In this document: one piece after another, positions 36,260 to 45,121 of the stretch
Layout: every line of letters begins with the position of its first letter
Numbering within the stretch: the first letter of the stretch is position 1
Assembly (NCBI GenBank): GCA_016788635.1
Contig: JAEUSU010000027.1
Span: 171,533 to 235,532 of the forward strand
Direction of reading: 5' to 3'
DNA from: Flavobacteriales bacterium
Lineage (GTDB): Bacteria > Bacteroidota > Bacteroidia > Flavobacteriales_F > PHOS-HE28
DNA length: 64,000 nt
The notes under the pieces: generated by a model
Told to the model about the DNA's origin: nothing
Databases searched by the model: none
Seen by the model: only the letters and a program-made list of their open reading frames with translations
Made by a program: the position numbers and the translations under genes

Positions 36260-37816
36260 ATGAGCGCCAGCATTCTTTGGGCCGATGATGAGATCGACCT
36301 CCTGCGGCCCCATGTGCTGTTCCTGGAAGGCAAGGGCTACCGTGTGGATACCGTGAACAACGGCCTGGATGCCGTGGAAAGGGTGGGCGGCACGGAGTAC
36401 GACATCGTGTTCCTGGATGAGAACATGCCCGGCCTGAGCGGATTGGAGACCTTGGAACGCATCAAGGCCATGGCCCCCCGCACACCGGTGGTGATGATCA
36501 CCAAGAGCGAGGAGGAGCACATCATGGAGGAGGCCATCGGAGGCAAGATCAGTGACTACCTGATCAAGCCTGTGAACCCCAACCAGATCCTGCTGGCGCT
36601 GAAGAAGCACTTGGAGGGTCGCCGCCTGGTGAACGAAAAGAGCACCACCAACTACCAGCAGCAGTTCCGGCAGCTGGGCATGCGCCTCAGCGGCCGTCTG
36701 GGCACCAAGGAGTGGATGGACCTCTATGAGGAACTGGTGCGGTGGGAACTGGAATTGAGCAGCCACCCGGACCAGCCCATGGCCGAGATCCTGCGCAGCC
36801 AGTGGCAGGAAGCCAATGACCTCTTCTGCCGCTATGTAGCGGACAATTACCTGGACTGGCTGGCGGGCAAAGGCGATGCGCCTTTGATGAGCCACCAGCT
36901 CTTCAAGGCACGCGTGGCCCCGCTGATCGACCCGGCACAGCCGCCGCTGTACATGGTGCTCATCGACAACCTGCGGCTGGACCAGTGGCGCATACTGGAG
37001 CCCATCGTGGCCGAACATTTCAAGGTGGAGGAACAGTCCCTGTTCTTCAGCATCCTGCCCACGGCCACACAATATGCCCGCAATGCGCTTTTCGCCGGCA
37101 TGATGCCATCCGAGATCGAGAAGCGGTTCACGGGCAAATGGATCGGAGAGGAGGAGGAGGGCAGCAAGAACGCGCACGAGGACGAATTCCTTGCCGCACA
37201 GCTGCAACGGCTGGGCAAGGGGGTGAAGCACAGCTACCACAAGATCTCCAACCTGGCGCAAGGCCGCAAGCTGGCGGACACCTTGGATGAGCTGCAGGGC
37301 AACGCGCTCAATGTGGTCGTGTACAATTTCGTGGACATGCTGAGCCACGCCCGCACGGAGATGGAAGTGATCCGCGAACTGGCCGATGATGATGCGGCAT
37401 ACCGGTCACTTACCCGAAGCTGGTTCGAGCACAGCCCGCTGCTGGACATATTGAAAGGCATCGCCGCACGTGGCTCACGCCTGGTCATTACCACCGACCA
37501 CGGCACCATCCGGGTGAATGAGCCCAGCAAGGTGGTGGGCGACCGCAACACGAACAGCAACCTGCGGTACAAGCATGGCCGCAACCTCACCTACGAAGCA
37601 CGCGATGTGCTGGTGGTGAAGGACCCCGCGAAGGCCTTCCTGCCACGCGCCAACGTGAGCACGGTATACATCTTCACGAAGAAGGACCTCTTCTTCGTGT
37701 ACCCGAACAACTACAACCACTTCGTCAACTATTTCCGGCACACCTTTCAGCACGGCGGCATCTCGCTGGAGGAAATGGTCGTACCGGTGATCACCTTAAA
37801 ACCGCGCACATCATGA
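36260..37816 (+). CDS. porX: T9SS response regulator PorX (receiver + PglZ phosphatase)
   Basis: 518 residues from MSASILWADDEIDLL; the long in-frame extension to 36086 overlaps the divergent gene's start and was rejected. The receiver domain (about 1-120) shows the acidic pocket ADDEID, phospho-acceptor Asp53 in FLDENMPGL, and MITKSE plus YLIKP switch residues. The PglZ/alkaline-phosphatase-like domain (about 200-518) contains MVLIDNLRLDQWRIL, ITTDHGTIRVN and the C-terminal GGISLEEMVVPVI. PorX pairs with the kinase PorY and is needed for T9SS gene expression and secretion in P. gingivalis; the PglZ domain hydrolyses oligonucleotides. It fits the many T9SS cargoes in this window. tsaE overlaps its end by 4 bp. 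Confidence 0.95.
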   Translation: MSASILWADDEIDLLRPHVLFLEGKGYRVDTVNNGLDAVERVGGTEYDIVFLDENMPGLSGLETLERIKAMAPRTPVVMITKSEEEHIMEEAIGGKISDYLIKPVNPNQILLALKKHLEGRRLVNEKSTTNYQQQFRQLGMRLSGRLGTKEWMDLYEELVRWELELSSHPDQPMAEILRSQWQEANDLFCRYVADNYLDWLAGKGDAPLMSHQLFKARVAPLIDPAQPPLYMVLIDNLRLDQWRILEPIVAEHFKVEEQSLFFSILPTATQYARNALFAGMMPSEIEKRFTGKWIGEEEEGSKNAHEDEFLAAQLQRLGKGVKHSYHKISNLAQGRKLADTLDELQGNALNVVVYNFVDMLSHARTEMEVIRELADDDAAYRSLTRSWFEHSPLLDILKGIAARGSRLVITTDHGTIRVNEPSKVVGDRNTNSNLRYKHGRNLTYEARDVLVVKDPAKAFLPRANVSTVYIFTKKDLFFVYPNNYNHFVNYFRHTFQHGGISLEEMVVPVITLKPRTS

Positions 37817-38265
37817 GCAGCATCCTCATGTTGGATCGTCCTGAAGCAGCCGACGAACTGGCTGATGCCCTGTTGCATGCCTGCGAGGGCCGCAAGGTGT
37901 TCGCCTTGCGTGGCGAACTGGGCGCTGGAAAGACGACCCTCATAAAGGCAATGTGCCGCAAGCTCGGTGTGGAGGAACAGGCAGCCAGCCCGAGCTTCGC
38001 CATTGTGCATGAGTACCAAGGCAGGGATGGCGAGGGGGCCGACCGGTCGGAGCGCGTGTACCATTTTGACCTGTACAGGCTGAAGGATGCGTCCGAGTTG
38101 GAGGCCATCGGCTTCCACGAATACCTCGACAGCGGGGCCTATTGCTTTGTGGAGTGGCCCGAACTGGCCGCCGGACAGTTGCCGGCGGACACTGTGAATT
38201 TGCGCATCGGTCTAGCCGGCGAGGCCCGCACTGTGCAGATCGATCTGCAACCCGCAGGACGTTGA
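37813..38265 (+). CDS. tsaE: tRNA threonylcarbamoyladenosine biosynthesis ATPase
   Basis: 150 residues, a P-loop protein of the normal size. Walker A is GELGAGKTTLIKAM; EEQAASPSFAIVHEY is the switch region and YHFDLYRLKDASELEAIGFHEYL the following conserved part. TsaE drives the TsaB/TsaD complex that makes t6A37 on tRNAs decoding ANN codons, in the cytosol. It overlaps porX by 4 bp (ATGA). The order porX-tsaE-ald is common in Bacteroidota. Confidence 0.95.
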   Translation: MSSILMLDRPEAADELADALLHACEGRKVFALRGELGAGKTTLIKAMCRKLGVEEQAASPSFAIVHEYQGRDGEGADRSERVYHFDLYRLKDASELEAIGFHEYLDSGAYCFVEWPELAAGQLPADTVNLRIGLAGEARTVQIDLQPAGR

Positions 38266-38281
38266 CCCTTATTGATCCAAG

Positions 38282-39505
38282 GTGATGAGCGAGCAACGCG
38301 AACTGCTCAAGCAACTGGCCCGTGAGGTGGCCCTCATGCCGCAGGAGGAGATGCTCGAGCGGCGGCGGGGCAACAAGGCCCTGCACATCGGCATCCCGCG
38401 CGAGATCGCCTTTCAGGAGCACCGTGTGCCACTGACACCCACGGCCGTGGGCGTGCTGGTGGGTCGGGGTCATGACGTGATCATTGAACGCGGCGCGGGA
38501 ACAGCTGTTCACTTTCAGGACAACGACTACACCGAAGCAGGGGCGCAGGTGGTGGAGAGCGCCGAGGAGGTTTTCAGGGCGGATATCATCCTGAAGGTGG
38601 CACCCCCCAGCTTGAAGGAGATCGAACTGCTGCGTTACAAGCAGATCCTCATCAGCGCCCTGCAGCTTACGGTGCAGCCCAAGGACAGTCTGCGCCGTCT
38701 GATGGAGCGCAAGGCCACCGCTGTGGCGTGGGACTTCATCAAGGACCGCCAGGGCATCTACCCGATCATTCGCGCCATGGGCGAGATCGCCGGCATCACC
38801 TCCATCCAGATCGCCAGCGAATACCTCGCAGCCGAAAAAGGTGGCCCGGGCCTCATGCTGGGCGGTATCAGTGGTGTGGCGCCGGCGGATGTGGTGGTCA
38901 TTGGTGCCGGCACCGTGGGCGAGTTCGCCACGCGCAGTGCATTGGGCCTGGGTGCCAGCGTGAAGGTGTTCGACAAGAGCATCTACCGCCTGCGCCGGTT
39001 GCAGGCCATGCTGGGCCGCACGGTGTGGACCAGTGTGATCCAACCCGAGGAACTGCGCAAGGCGCTCCAGCATGCCGATGTGGCCATCGGTGCCCTGCGC
39101 CCGGAACATGGCCGCACACCCATGGTCGTTACCGAGGAGATGGTGCAGGGCATGAAAGCCGGTGCGGTCATCGTGGATGTGAGCATCGACCGGGGTGGCT
39201 GCTTTGAAACGAGTGAGGTCACCACGCACACCGATCCCGTGTTCAAGAAGTACGGCGTGATCCATTATGGCGTGCCCAACATCGCCAGCCGCGTGCCGCG
39301 CACCGCCAGCTATGCGCTCAGCAACATCTTCGGACCCTTGCTCCTCAGCATGGGTGATGTGGGCGGCTTTGAGGACCTTATCAAGAAGGACCTGGGTCTG
39401 CGCCACGGGGTGTACCTCTACAATGGTGCGCTCACCAGTGAGGTGCTCTCCGAGGCCTTCAAGCTGCCTTACAAGGACCTCGACATCCTGCTGGCCGCGT
39501 TCTGA
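38282..39505 (+). CDS. ald: Alanine dehydrogenase
   Basis: 407 residues; a start at the next Met (38285) is equally possible. It interconverts L-alanine and pyruvate + ammonia with NAD(H), in the cytosol. An N-terminal catalytic half has IGIPREIAFQEHRVPLTP (the Lys/His substrate region) and a Rossmann NAD domain with VVVIGAGTVGEFATRSALGLG, ending in the acidic VFDKS. SLxxDQGGC-type motif appears as VDVSIDRGGCFETS and THTDPVF follows. It is about 35 residues longer than classic enzymes at the N-terminus, as in other Bacteroidota Ald-like proteins, so it forms the Ald / transhydrogenase-alpha-like branch. It lies 16 bp after tsaE. Confidence 0.93.
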   Translation: MMSEQRELLKQLAREVALMPQEEMLERRRGNKALHIGIPREIAFQEHRVPLTPTAVGVLVGRGHDVIIERGAGTAVHFQDNDYTEAGAQVVESAEEVFRADIILKVAPPSLKEIELLRYKQILISALQLTVQPKDSLRRLMERKATAVAWDFIKDRQGIYPIIRAMGEIAGITSIQIASEYLAAEKGGPGLMLGGISGVAPADVVVIGAGTVGEFATRSALGLGASVKVFDKSIYRLRRLQAMLGRTVWTSVIQPEELRKALQHADVAIGALRPEHGRTPMVVTEEMVQGMKAGAVIVDVSIDRGGCFETSEVTTHTDPVFKKYGVIHYGVPNIASRVPRTASYALSNIFGPLLLSMGDVGGFEDLIKKDLGLRHGVYLYNGALTSEVLSEAFKLPYKDLDILLAAF

Positions 39506-39525
39506 ATCGCACCGGCATCGCCCGC

Positions 39526-39909
39526 ATGGACCTGCAGCGCCGTTTGAAGCTTTATCTGTTCGGGCTCATCCTGGGTGGCATCCTCGCGTGGTTCTTCTAT
39601 GGCGAACGGTTGACCAATGCGGAATGGACACCTGCCGAGCGCATCAAACTGCGCCTGTCGAACACCTTGGTGAAGGCCACCCCCAGTGCCTTGGATAGCC
39701 TGCAGCGTTGGTCGTTGGGGGTCGATGAACTGCGTGCCCGTTCCCGCGAGGCCACCGTGCTCATGGACAAGATCCAGAGGAAGGGCGACACCCTCATATA
39801 TACCGTGCACTACCAGCTTGCGTCAGGGAACTATGAGGCTCATGTGGCTGTGAACCGAGATCACCGGGCTGACAGCACGGCCGTGCTGCTCGGCATCACC
39901 AGCCGTTAG
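39526..39909 (+). CDS. Small single-pass membrane protein, conserved after ald
   Basis: 127 residues. An N-terminal transmembrane segment (LYLFGLILGGILAWFFYGE, about 8-26) is followed by a soluble alpha/beta part with a coiled-coil-like helix (ALDSLQRWSLGVDELRARS) and a final beta region (LIYTVHYQLASGNYEAHVAV). No known domain recognised. It is 20 bp after ald on the same strand and probably cotranscribed with porX-tsaE-ald. Its stop overlaps by 4 bp the stop of a convergent gene. Confidence 0.7.
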   Translation: MDLQRRLKLYLFGLILGGILAWFFYGERLTNAEWTPAERIKLRLSNTLVKATPSALDSLQRWSLGVDELRARSREATVLMDKIQRKGDTLIYTVHYQLASGNYEAHVAVNRDHRADSTAVLLGITSR

Positions 39910-40625
39910 TGCACCAGTACAAATCGCGTGGTCAGTGACCGGCCATCCTGCATTTGCGCCCGCGCGAGGTAAACACCTTTGTTCAGGTCGCTCAGGGAGA
40001 GGGCGGTGCCCATGCGTTGTGCGATCCGTTCGCCGCTTATGGTGAACACCTCGAGCGCGGTGGCGCCGGTACATGTCAGCAACTGGCCATTGGCCAGGCT
40101 CGGGAGCTGGAAAATTCCGTCGGTCGAACGGCTTTCCTGGATACCCACCGAGCCCGGTTGCACCGTGCATGGCGTGGACAGGTTCAGCATGTTCTGCGCC
40201 GGACAAAGTCCAAAGCCCAGCCACAGGTTGTTATAGGCGCAGGGATGGGGCTGCCCGTCCGTGGTGGGGGTGCCCACTGCGATGAAGCGCAGGGCAAGAC
40301 TACCACTGCCAGAGGGGAATATGACCTCGCGGGGGTCGGGGGTATTGATCCAAATGGTGTCCAGCAACGCAAGGGGGCCCACAGGTCCGGGAAGGACGTG
40401 GCAATTCGTTACGCTCACCCCATCCACCACGGCGGCGTGCTGCACGCCCGACACATTGCTCATGGGGAAGCTGAACCGCGTGTCGGGCATCGGGTAGCAG
40501 CCGGGTGGATACGCAATGCATTGCAGGTCGCTCAGGTGAAAGTTCACCGGCGCGCCCACGATCCAGTTCTGGGCATGAATGAACTGGGCGGACAGCAGAA
40601 GGGCAGCGGTGAGAAGGGTACGCAT
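39906..40625 (-). CDS. Secreted protein with T9SS sorting domain
   Basis: 239 residues from MRTLLTAALLLSAQFIHAQNW, a textbook signal peptide cleaved after HAQ; the 110-residue upstream extension in frame is not credible. The mature part has paired Cys (LQCIAYPPGCYPMP, TNCHVL, HPCAYNN, GLCPAQ, STPCTVQP) and beta-rich sequence with no known domain. The last ~70 residues (GATALEVFTISGERIAQRM...GVYLARAQMQDGRS...RFVLVH) are a type A T9SS sorting domain, though shorter than usual. A weak -7 box (TAACCTTG, 40646-40653) lies 20 nt before the start. Confidence 0.8.
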   Translation of the reverse strand: MRTLLTAALLLSAQFIHAQNWIVGAPVNFHLSDLQCIAYPPGCYPMPDTRFSFPMSNVSGVQHAAVVDGVSVTNCHVLPGPVGPLALLDTIWINTPDPREVIFPSGSGSLALRFIAVGTPTTDGQPHPCAYNNLWLGFGLCPAQNMLNLSTPCTVQPGSVGIQESRSTDGIFQLPSLANGQLLTCTGATALEVFTISGERIAQRMGTALSLSDLNKGVYLARAQMQDGRSLTTRFVLVH

Positions 40626-40741
40626 GGGCTGTTGTATGGTGAGTACAAGGTTACCCGCTGCGGTCCTGCCGCTGAGGTTAAAATCCCAGTGGCGTGGTGA
40701 TCCCAAGCGTAAATGGTCGCGCATGAGGACCCTCCGAGCGC

Positions 40742-41947
40742 TCAGGTGCCGAGGCGCCGTCGCCTTTCCTGCCGGATCAACTTCAATTCGCGTCCTGTCT
40801 GCCCCGCCACACTGGTGTTCTCCGCAGCGCGGCGGATCAAGTAGGGCAGCACCTCGCGCACGGGGCCATAGGGCACATATTTGGCCACATTGTAACCGGC
40901 GGCGGCCAGGTTGAAACTGATGTGGTCGCTCATGCCCAGCAATTGTGCGAACCACACCCGGCCGTGGTTCCGGGCGATCCCTCTTTCATCGAGCAGCCGG
41001 GCAAGCAGAAGGCTGCTCGTTTCATTGTGTGTGCCGGCCATCACTGCCATGCGGTCCAGGTGGTCCACGCAGAAGCGCAATGCCGCATCATAGTCGCCGT
41101 CCACGGCATTCTTGGTCTCATGGATGGGGGATGGGCGTCTTTCCTTTGCGGCCAGCTCGCGTTCCTTTTCCATGTAAGCGCCACGCACCAGTTTCACACC
41201 CAATTGGTAGCCCTTATCCCTGGCACGCTCCAATGCGGAATGAAGGAAGGCCAGGCGATCGTGGCGGTAGAGTTGAAGGGTATTGAAGACGATGGCGCGA
41301 TCGCGATTGTGGCGCTCCATCATGCGTTCCACCAGGCTGTCGATCGCGGGTTGCAGCCAGCTTTCCTCCGCATCGATCAGTACAGGTACGCCCGCACCGG
41401 CGGCGGTTGAGCAAATGCGCTCCACACGCTCCTGCACCAGGTCCCATTCATGGGTGTCGGCAGCAGAAAGTGCTCCACCCTTGCTCACTTTTTCCAACAG
41501 AGGAACCGGGCAGATGCCACTTGGTTTGAACACGCTGAAGGGGATGTGCGCATGCGTGCGTGCGGCCTCAACGGTGCGGATGATCTCCTGACAGGACTCG
41601 TCCAGTGCCGCATCATCCTCCTTGCCCTCGACGCTGTGGTCCAATATGGTGTTGACCCCCCGTTCGGCCAGCTGGGTCGCTGATCGCAGGCTCTCTCCAA
41701 TGGTCTCACCGCCGCAGAACTGCCGGAAAATGGTGGCCTTGATGAGACCTGAAATGGGGAGGTGGAGTGCGAGCGCCGCCTGTGAAAGCCGTTGACCGAC
41801 GAGGTTCAGTGCGGGGCTGCCGATCACCCGGAAGAGCTGCTCGGCCTGCCACAGGTCCCGATCGGACCGATGTGCGAAGGCGGTCCGTGTATCGTTCAGG
41901 TTTGGCAGGGTCGAAGGTCGTTGCGGGGTGTCGGCCACTTGGGGCAT
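40742..41947 (-). CDS. Proline dehydrogenase
   Basis: 401 residues from MPQVADTPQRP. It is an FAD-dependent TIM barrel that oxidises proline to pyrroline-5-carboxylate, passing electrons to quinone at the inner membrane. Family motifs: LDHSVEGKEDD, VFKPSGI, VLIDAEESWLQPAID, VKLVRGAYMEKERE (the YMxxER helix with FAD- and substrate-contacting Arg) and the C-terminal RRAAENTSVAGQTGREL, where Arg-Arg bind the proline carboxylate. Single-domain (not fused to P5C dehydrogenase), as in other Bacteroidota. A -7 box at 42016-42023 lies 68 nt upstream, adjacent to the aroB start on the opposite strand. Confidence 0.93.
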   Translation of the reverse strand: MPQVADTPQRPSTLPNLNDTRTAFAHRSDRDLWQAEQLFRVIGSPALNLVGQRLSQAALALHLPISGLIKATIFRQFCGGETIGESLRSATQLAERGVNTILDHSVEGKEDDAALDESCQEIIRTVEAARTHAHIPFSVFKPSGICPVPLLEKVSKGGALSAADTHEWDLVQERVERICSTAAGAGVPVLIDAEESWLQPAIDSLVERMMERHNRDRAIVFNTLQLYRHDRLAFLHSALERARDKGYQLGVKLVRGAYMEKERELAAKERRPSPIHETKNAVDGDYDAALRFCVDHLDRMAVMAGTHNETSSLLLARLLDERGIARNHGRVWFAQLLGMSDHISFNLAAAGYNVAKYVPYGPVREVLPYLIRRAAENTSVAGQTGRELKLIRQERRRRLGT

Positions 41948-42015
41948 GGCAAGCTGCGGTCTGGTTTCGTTCCTTTGAAGAACGCGGGTACGGCATGGGC
42001 CGTTGGATGCGGGTT

Positions 42016-42023
42016 CAAAAATA
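42016..42023 (-). promoter_or_regulatory. -7 box for proline dehydrogenase
   Basis: The minus strand reads TATTTTTG, an exact TAnnTTTG match, 68 nt before the proline dehydrogenase ATG. It lies within 5 bp of the divergent aroB start. Confidence 0.45.
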
Positions 42024-42027
42024 ACAG

Positions 42028-43143
42028 ATGCAAGGCGAGGCCGATAGAATGGCAAGGGTCATGGCCGGCAGGGTACCGGTGGTGCTGGGCGGATCGGCGC
42101 TCCACGCGCTGGAGGAGCACTTGGCGGAGAAGCCCGCATCGCATGCGTTCATTTTGGGGGATCCGAATACCCTACGCCATTGCCTTCCCGAGCTGTTGCA
42201 GAAAGTGCCGGCCCTTCGCATGGCCGAGCCGATCGAAGTGCCGGAAGGTGAGTCCTCCAAAAGCCTCGACGTGGCCGCACACATCTGGCAGCACCTCATC
42301 GATCGGCAGGCCGGACGGGATGCGATCCTCGTGTGCCTGGGTGGAGGCGTGGTCACCGACCTGGGCGGTTTCGTGGCGGGCAACTTCAAGCGGGGGATGC
42401 GGCTGGTGCATGTGCCCACCTCGCTCATGGGCATGGTGGACGCTGCCATCGGGGGCAAGGCCGCCATTGACCTGGCCGGTGTGAAGAACGTGGTGGGCGT
42501 GTTCCATGATGCGGAGCTCGTCGCTGTGCATGTACCCTTCCTTCGCAACCTGGGCAAGCGTGAATTGCTGAATGGACTTGCGGAAATGCTCAAGCACGCG
42601 CTGGTGAAGGATGCCTTGCAATGGGATGCCTTGGTGAAGGCCCCCCTCCACGACCTGGATGCGCTTACACCGTTGATCCTTGCATCCGTGCGTATCAAGG
42701 CCGGCATTGTGAGCGAGGACCCCCGAGAGTCCGGCCAACGGAAGCTGTTGAATTTCGGCCATACCATCGGTCATGCGATCGAGGCGTTCTCCTGGGAGGG
42801 CGCCGGACGCGCGTTGCTGCATGGTGAAGCGGTGGTCGCGGGAATGGTGGCGGAGAGCTGGCTTTCCTGGCGGCTGGGTCTGCTCGGGCGCGAGGCGTAC
42901 GACCGTATCGCCGGGCATCTGCTGGACTTGTTCCCGCCCGCTTTCTGGGGCCCAGCGGACGTGCATCGGCTCGTGGAACTGATGCGCAACGACAAGAAGA
43001 ACCGCGAAGGCGGCTTTCGCTTCACCCTCCTCGAACGGATCGGCGAAGGGGTGGTGGATGCAGAGGTGAACGCCGCTCAGGTGATCGAGGCGTTGGACCA
43101 TTACCGCGAGCGTGTCGGGCATGAAGGAGCTCTTGCGCATTGA
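42028..43143 (+). CDS. aroB: 3-dehydroquinate synthase
   Basis: 371 residues; Met8 (42049) or Met12 (42061) are alternative starts. It converts DAHP to 3-dehydroquinate with NAD+ and Zn2+, the second step of the shikimate pathway, in the cytosol. Features: VCLGGGVVTDLGGFVAGNFKRG (shown in part), a glycine-rich NAD site, PTSLMGMVDAAIGGKAAIDL, LAEMLKHALVKD and NFGHTIGHAIEAFS, which with GEAVVAGM and the earlier Glu/Lys supply the zinc site (E-H-H). It overlaps aroA by 23 bp, so the two form a translationally coupled pair. Confidence 0.96.
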   Translation: MQGEADRMARVMAGRVPVVLGGSALHALEEHLAEKPASHAFILGDPNTLRHCLPELLQKVPALRMAEPIEVPEGESSKSLDVAAHIWQHLIDRQAGRDAILVCLGGGVVTDLGGFVAGNFKRGMRLVHVPTSLMGMVDAAIGGKAAIDLAGVKNVVGVFHDAELVAVHVPFLRNLGKRELLNGLAEMLKHALVKDALQWDALVKAPLHDLDALTPLILASVRIKAGIVSEDPRESGQRKLLNFGHTIGHAIEAFSWEGAGRALLHGEAVVAGMVAESWLSWRLGLLGREAYDRIAGHLLDLFPPAFWGPADVHRLVELMRNDKKNREGGFRFTLLERIGEGVVDAEVNAAQVIEALDHYRERVGHEGALAH

Positions 43144-44353
43144 AGCACCCACCTCCCCGCTTCAGGGTGAGGTCACGCTGCCGGCATCCAAGAGCATCGC
43201 GAACCGTGCTTTGGTGTGTGCCGCCCTGGCCGGTAATGTGGCCCTGGTGCGTGATGCCGGTGAGGCCGATGATACCGTTCTTCTGCGAGCCGGACTGGCC
43301 AGCAGTTCGCATGTGATCGATTGCGGGCTCGGTGGCACTACGCTGCGTTTCCTGCTCGCGTGGGCGTCCGTGCAAGAGGGTCGCGAGTTCCATCTCTCCG
43401 CCGATCCGGCCTTGTTGCGCAGGCCCCATGAAGATCTCGTTGATGCGCTCCGCTCGATCGGTGCGGATGTGCAGCAGGTCACCACGGGTTTCCGTGTGCG
43501 GGGCCGGCGGTTGCCTGGCGGCGAGGTCACCCTGCATGCACCGGTGAGCAGCCAGTTCATCAGCGCGCTCATGCTCGTGGGCCATCGCATGCAACGTGGC
43601 ATCCGCATCCTCTGGACCGGACAGCGGCTGAGCGAACCTTATGTGCACATGACGGCCCGGGTGCTTGGAGCTTTCGGCCTCGACGTTACGATGAGCGGTG
43701 ACACCATTTTTATTCCTCCAGGCTGTCCGTCGCTCCGTTCATTCGTGGTGCCGCCAGATTGGAGCGCTGCGGCTTTCTGGGCGGAAGCAGTGGCTTTGGT
43801 GCCGGGTTCCGATCTCTTGCTGAAGGGCCTGTTGCGTGATGGATGGCAGGGAGACGAGGCGCTGGTGCAACATTGGGCACCCTTCGTCGGTACGGAAGAT
43901 GGACCATCAGGTATCCGAATGGTCCACCGATCGGCACCGGCTCATCAGGACGTGGACCTGTCAGCCACGCCCGACCTTTTTCCCGCATTGGCAGTAACGT
44001 ACGCCGCTCGTGGAGTACAGATGCGCTTCACGGGCTTGCACAACATGGCTCTGAAGGAGAGCGATCGGCTGACGACGATCGCCAACCTTTTGCAAAAAGG
44101 TGGTGTGCGCGTTAAGGTGGAAGGCTTCAGCATGACGATCGACGGCCAATGGCAGTGCCCAATTGGACTGGCCATAGATCCTGCCGGAGATCACCGTATC
44201 GCCATGGCGGCTGCACCTCTGGCGATCATCTGCCGCAAATTGAATGTCATTGATGCGAGTGTGGTGAGGAAATCCTATCCCGATTTCTGGGAGCAGCTCG
44301 GGTGTGTTGGCTTTGGCATCACCCATTTGTCCGATGGTCATCCCGTCCACTGA
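43121..44353 (+). CDS. aroA: 3-phosphoshikimate 1-carboxyvinyltransferase (EPSP synthase)
   Basis: 410 residues from the ATG at 43121 (MKELLRIEAPTSPL); a GTG three codons earlier is possible. It joins phosphoenolpyruvate to shikimate-3-phosphate in aromatic amino acid synthesis. Signatures: LPASKSIANRALVCAALAG (Lys/Ser PEP site), LGGTTLRFLLAWA in place of the more usual G-N-A-G-T-xxR motif, and LKESDRLTTIANLLQKGG near the C-terminus. The first motif lacks the usual Asn-Ala, reading GLGGTTLRF, a conservative change also seen in other Bacteroidota. Its last 16 bp overlap the convergent Sfp gene. Confidence 0.95.
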   Translation: MKELLRIEAPTSPLQGEVTLPASKSIANRALVCAALAGNVALVRDAGEADDTVLLRAGLASSSHVIDCGLGGTTLRFLLAWASVQEGREFHLSADPALLRRPHEDLVDALRSIGADVQQVTTGFRVRGRRLPGGEVTLHAPVSSQFISALMLVGHRMQRGIRILWTGQRLSEPYVHMTARVLGAFGLDVTMSGDTIFIPPGCPSLRSFVVPPDWSAAAFWAEAVALVPGSDLLLKGLLRDGWQGDEALVQHWAPFVGTEDGPSGIRMVHRSAPAHQDVDLSATPDLFPALAVTYAARGVQMRFTGLHNMALKESDRLTTIANLLQKGGVRVKVEGFSMTIDGQWQCPIGLAIDPAGDHRIAMAAAPLAIICRKLNVIDASVVRKSYPDFWEQLGCVGFGITHLSDGHPVH

Positions 44354-45117
44354 GCCGCATCGAACCACCGCACATCCACGGGTGGATGTGGCATGGCCAG
44401 GCTGGCCCAATGGTGTTGATCGGGGGCCATGCTCACCACATGGTATTCCGGTGCGGCCATGCGCATGAACGCCTCGTGATTGATCAGGATGGAGTTGCGC
44501 ATGCCGTCCACACGAAGGCTCCGCAAGTCCTCCATGATCCCCACACCGCTGGCCTTGAGGACCGCTTCCTTGCGTGTCCAGAGCTGCAGGAACTGTCGGT
44601 TCGCAGCGGGCCCCGCCTTGCGGATGGTCTCGATCTCCGGACGGGTGAAATAGTGCGCGCTCACGGCCTCATGGTCCACATCCCTATGATCCGTCTCAAT
44701 GTCCACACCGATCTCTGCGCCCGTGGTCAACCCGATCAGCACCGCATCCTTGGTATCGCTGAAGTTGAAGGTGAGCCCTGTGTTCTCCACGAACGGTTTG
44801 CCATGCACACCGCGCGCCATGCGCACATCCTGCGGATGAAGCCTCAAATAGTGGCCCAGCACAATGCGCAGCAGCCCATGGCCCAGGATGAAGCGTTCCC
44901 TGTCCCGTTCCGCACGGAACCGTTCCGCACGTTGGCTTTCGGTGGGGTCCAGTAGCGAAGCCCATTTTTCCCTTGATGGTCGCAGACGATCCAAGGTGGA
45001 CCACCAGAGATGCACCTCGCCGGCCAGGGGAGGGTCGGACGGGCGTTCGGAGCTACGGTCCAGCTCGGTACGCGCCGTGCAATGGATGATCAGGCTCCGT
45101 CCGTCCGTTCGCGACAT
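44338..45117 (-). CDS. 4'-phosphopantetheinyl transferase (Sfp type)
   Basis: 259 residues, the size of Sfp-type enzymes. It attaches the phosphopantetheine arm of CoA to the carrier-protein Ser residues, which is required by the synthetases encoded just upstream. Motifs: GVHGKPFVEN, FNFSDTKD, the Mg2+-binding GVDIETDHRDVDH and WTRKEAVLKASG. It starts 4 bp after the NRPS stop on the same strand, so it is the third gene of the biosynthetic operon. It may also serve other carrier proteins in the cell. The 3' end overlaps aroA by 16 bp. Confidence 0.95.
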   Translation of the reverse strand: MSRTDGRSLIIHCTARTELDRSSERPSDPPLAGEVHLWWSTLDRLRPSREKWASLLDPTESQRAERFRAERDRERFILGHGLLRIVLGHYLRLHPQDVRMARGVHGKPFVENTGLTFNFSDTKDAVLIGLTTGAEIGVDIETDHRDVDHEAVSAHYFTRPEIETIRKAGPAANRQFLQLWTRKEAVLKASGVGIMEDLRSLRVDGMRNSILINHEAFMRMAAPEYHVVSMAPDQHHWASLAMPHPPVDVRWFDAAQWTG

Positions 45118-45121
45118 GATA

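Noticed and set aside
35894..37348. 484-residue minus-strand ORF opposite porX
   Set aside because: It is antisense to a well-conserved gene and crosses the divergent promoter region.
37940..39406. 488-residue minus-strand ORF over tsaE/ald
   Set aside because: It is antisense to two highly conserved genes and has no family features.
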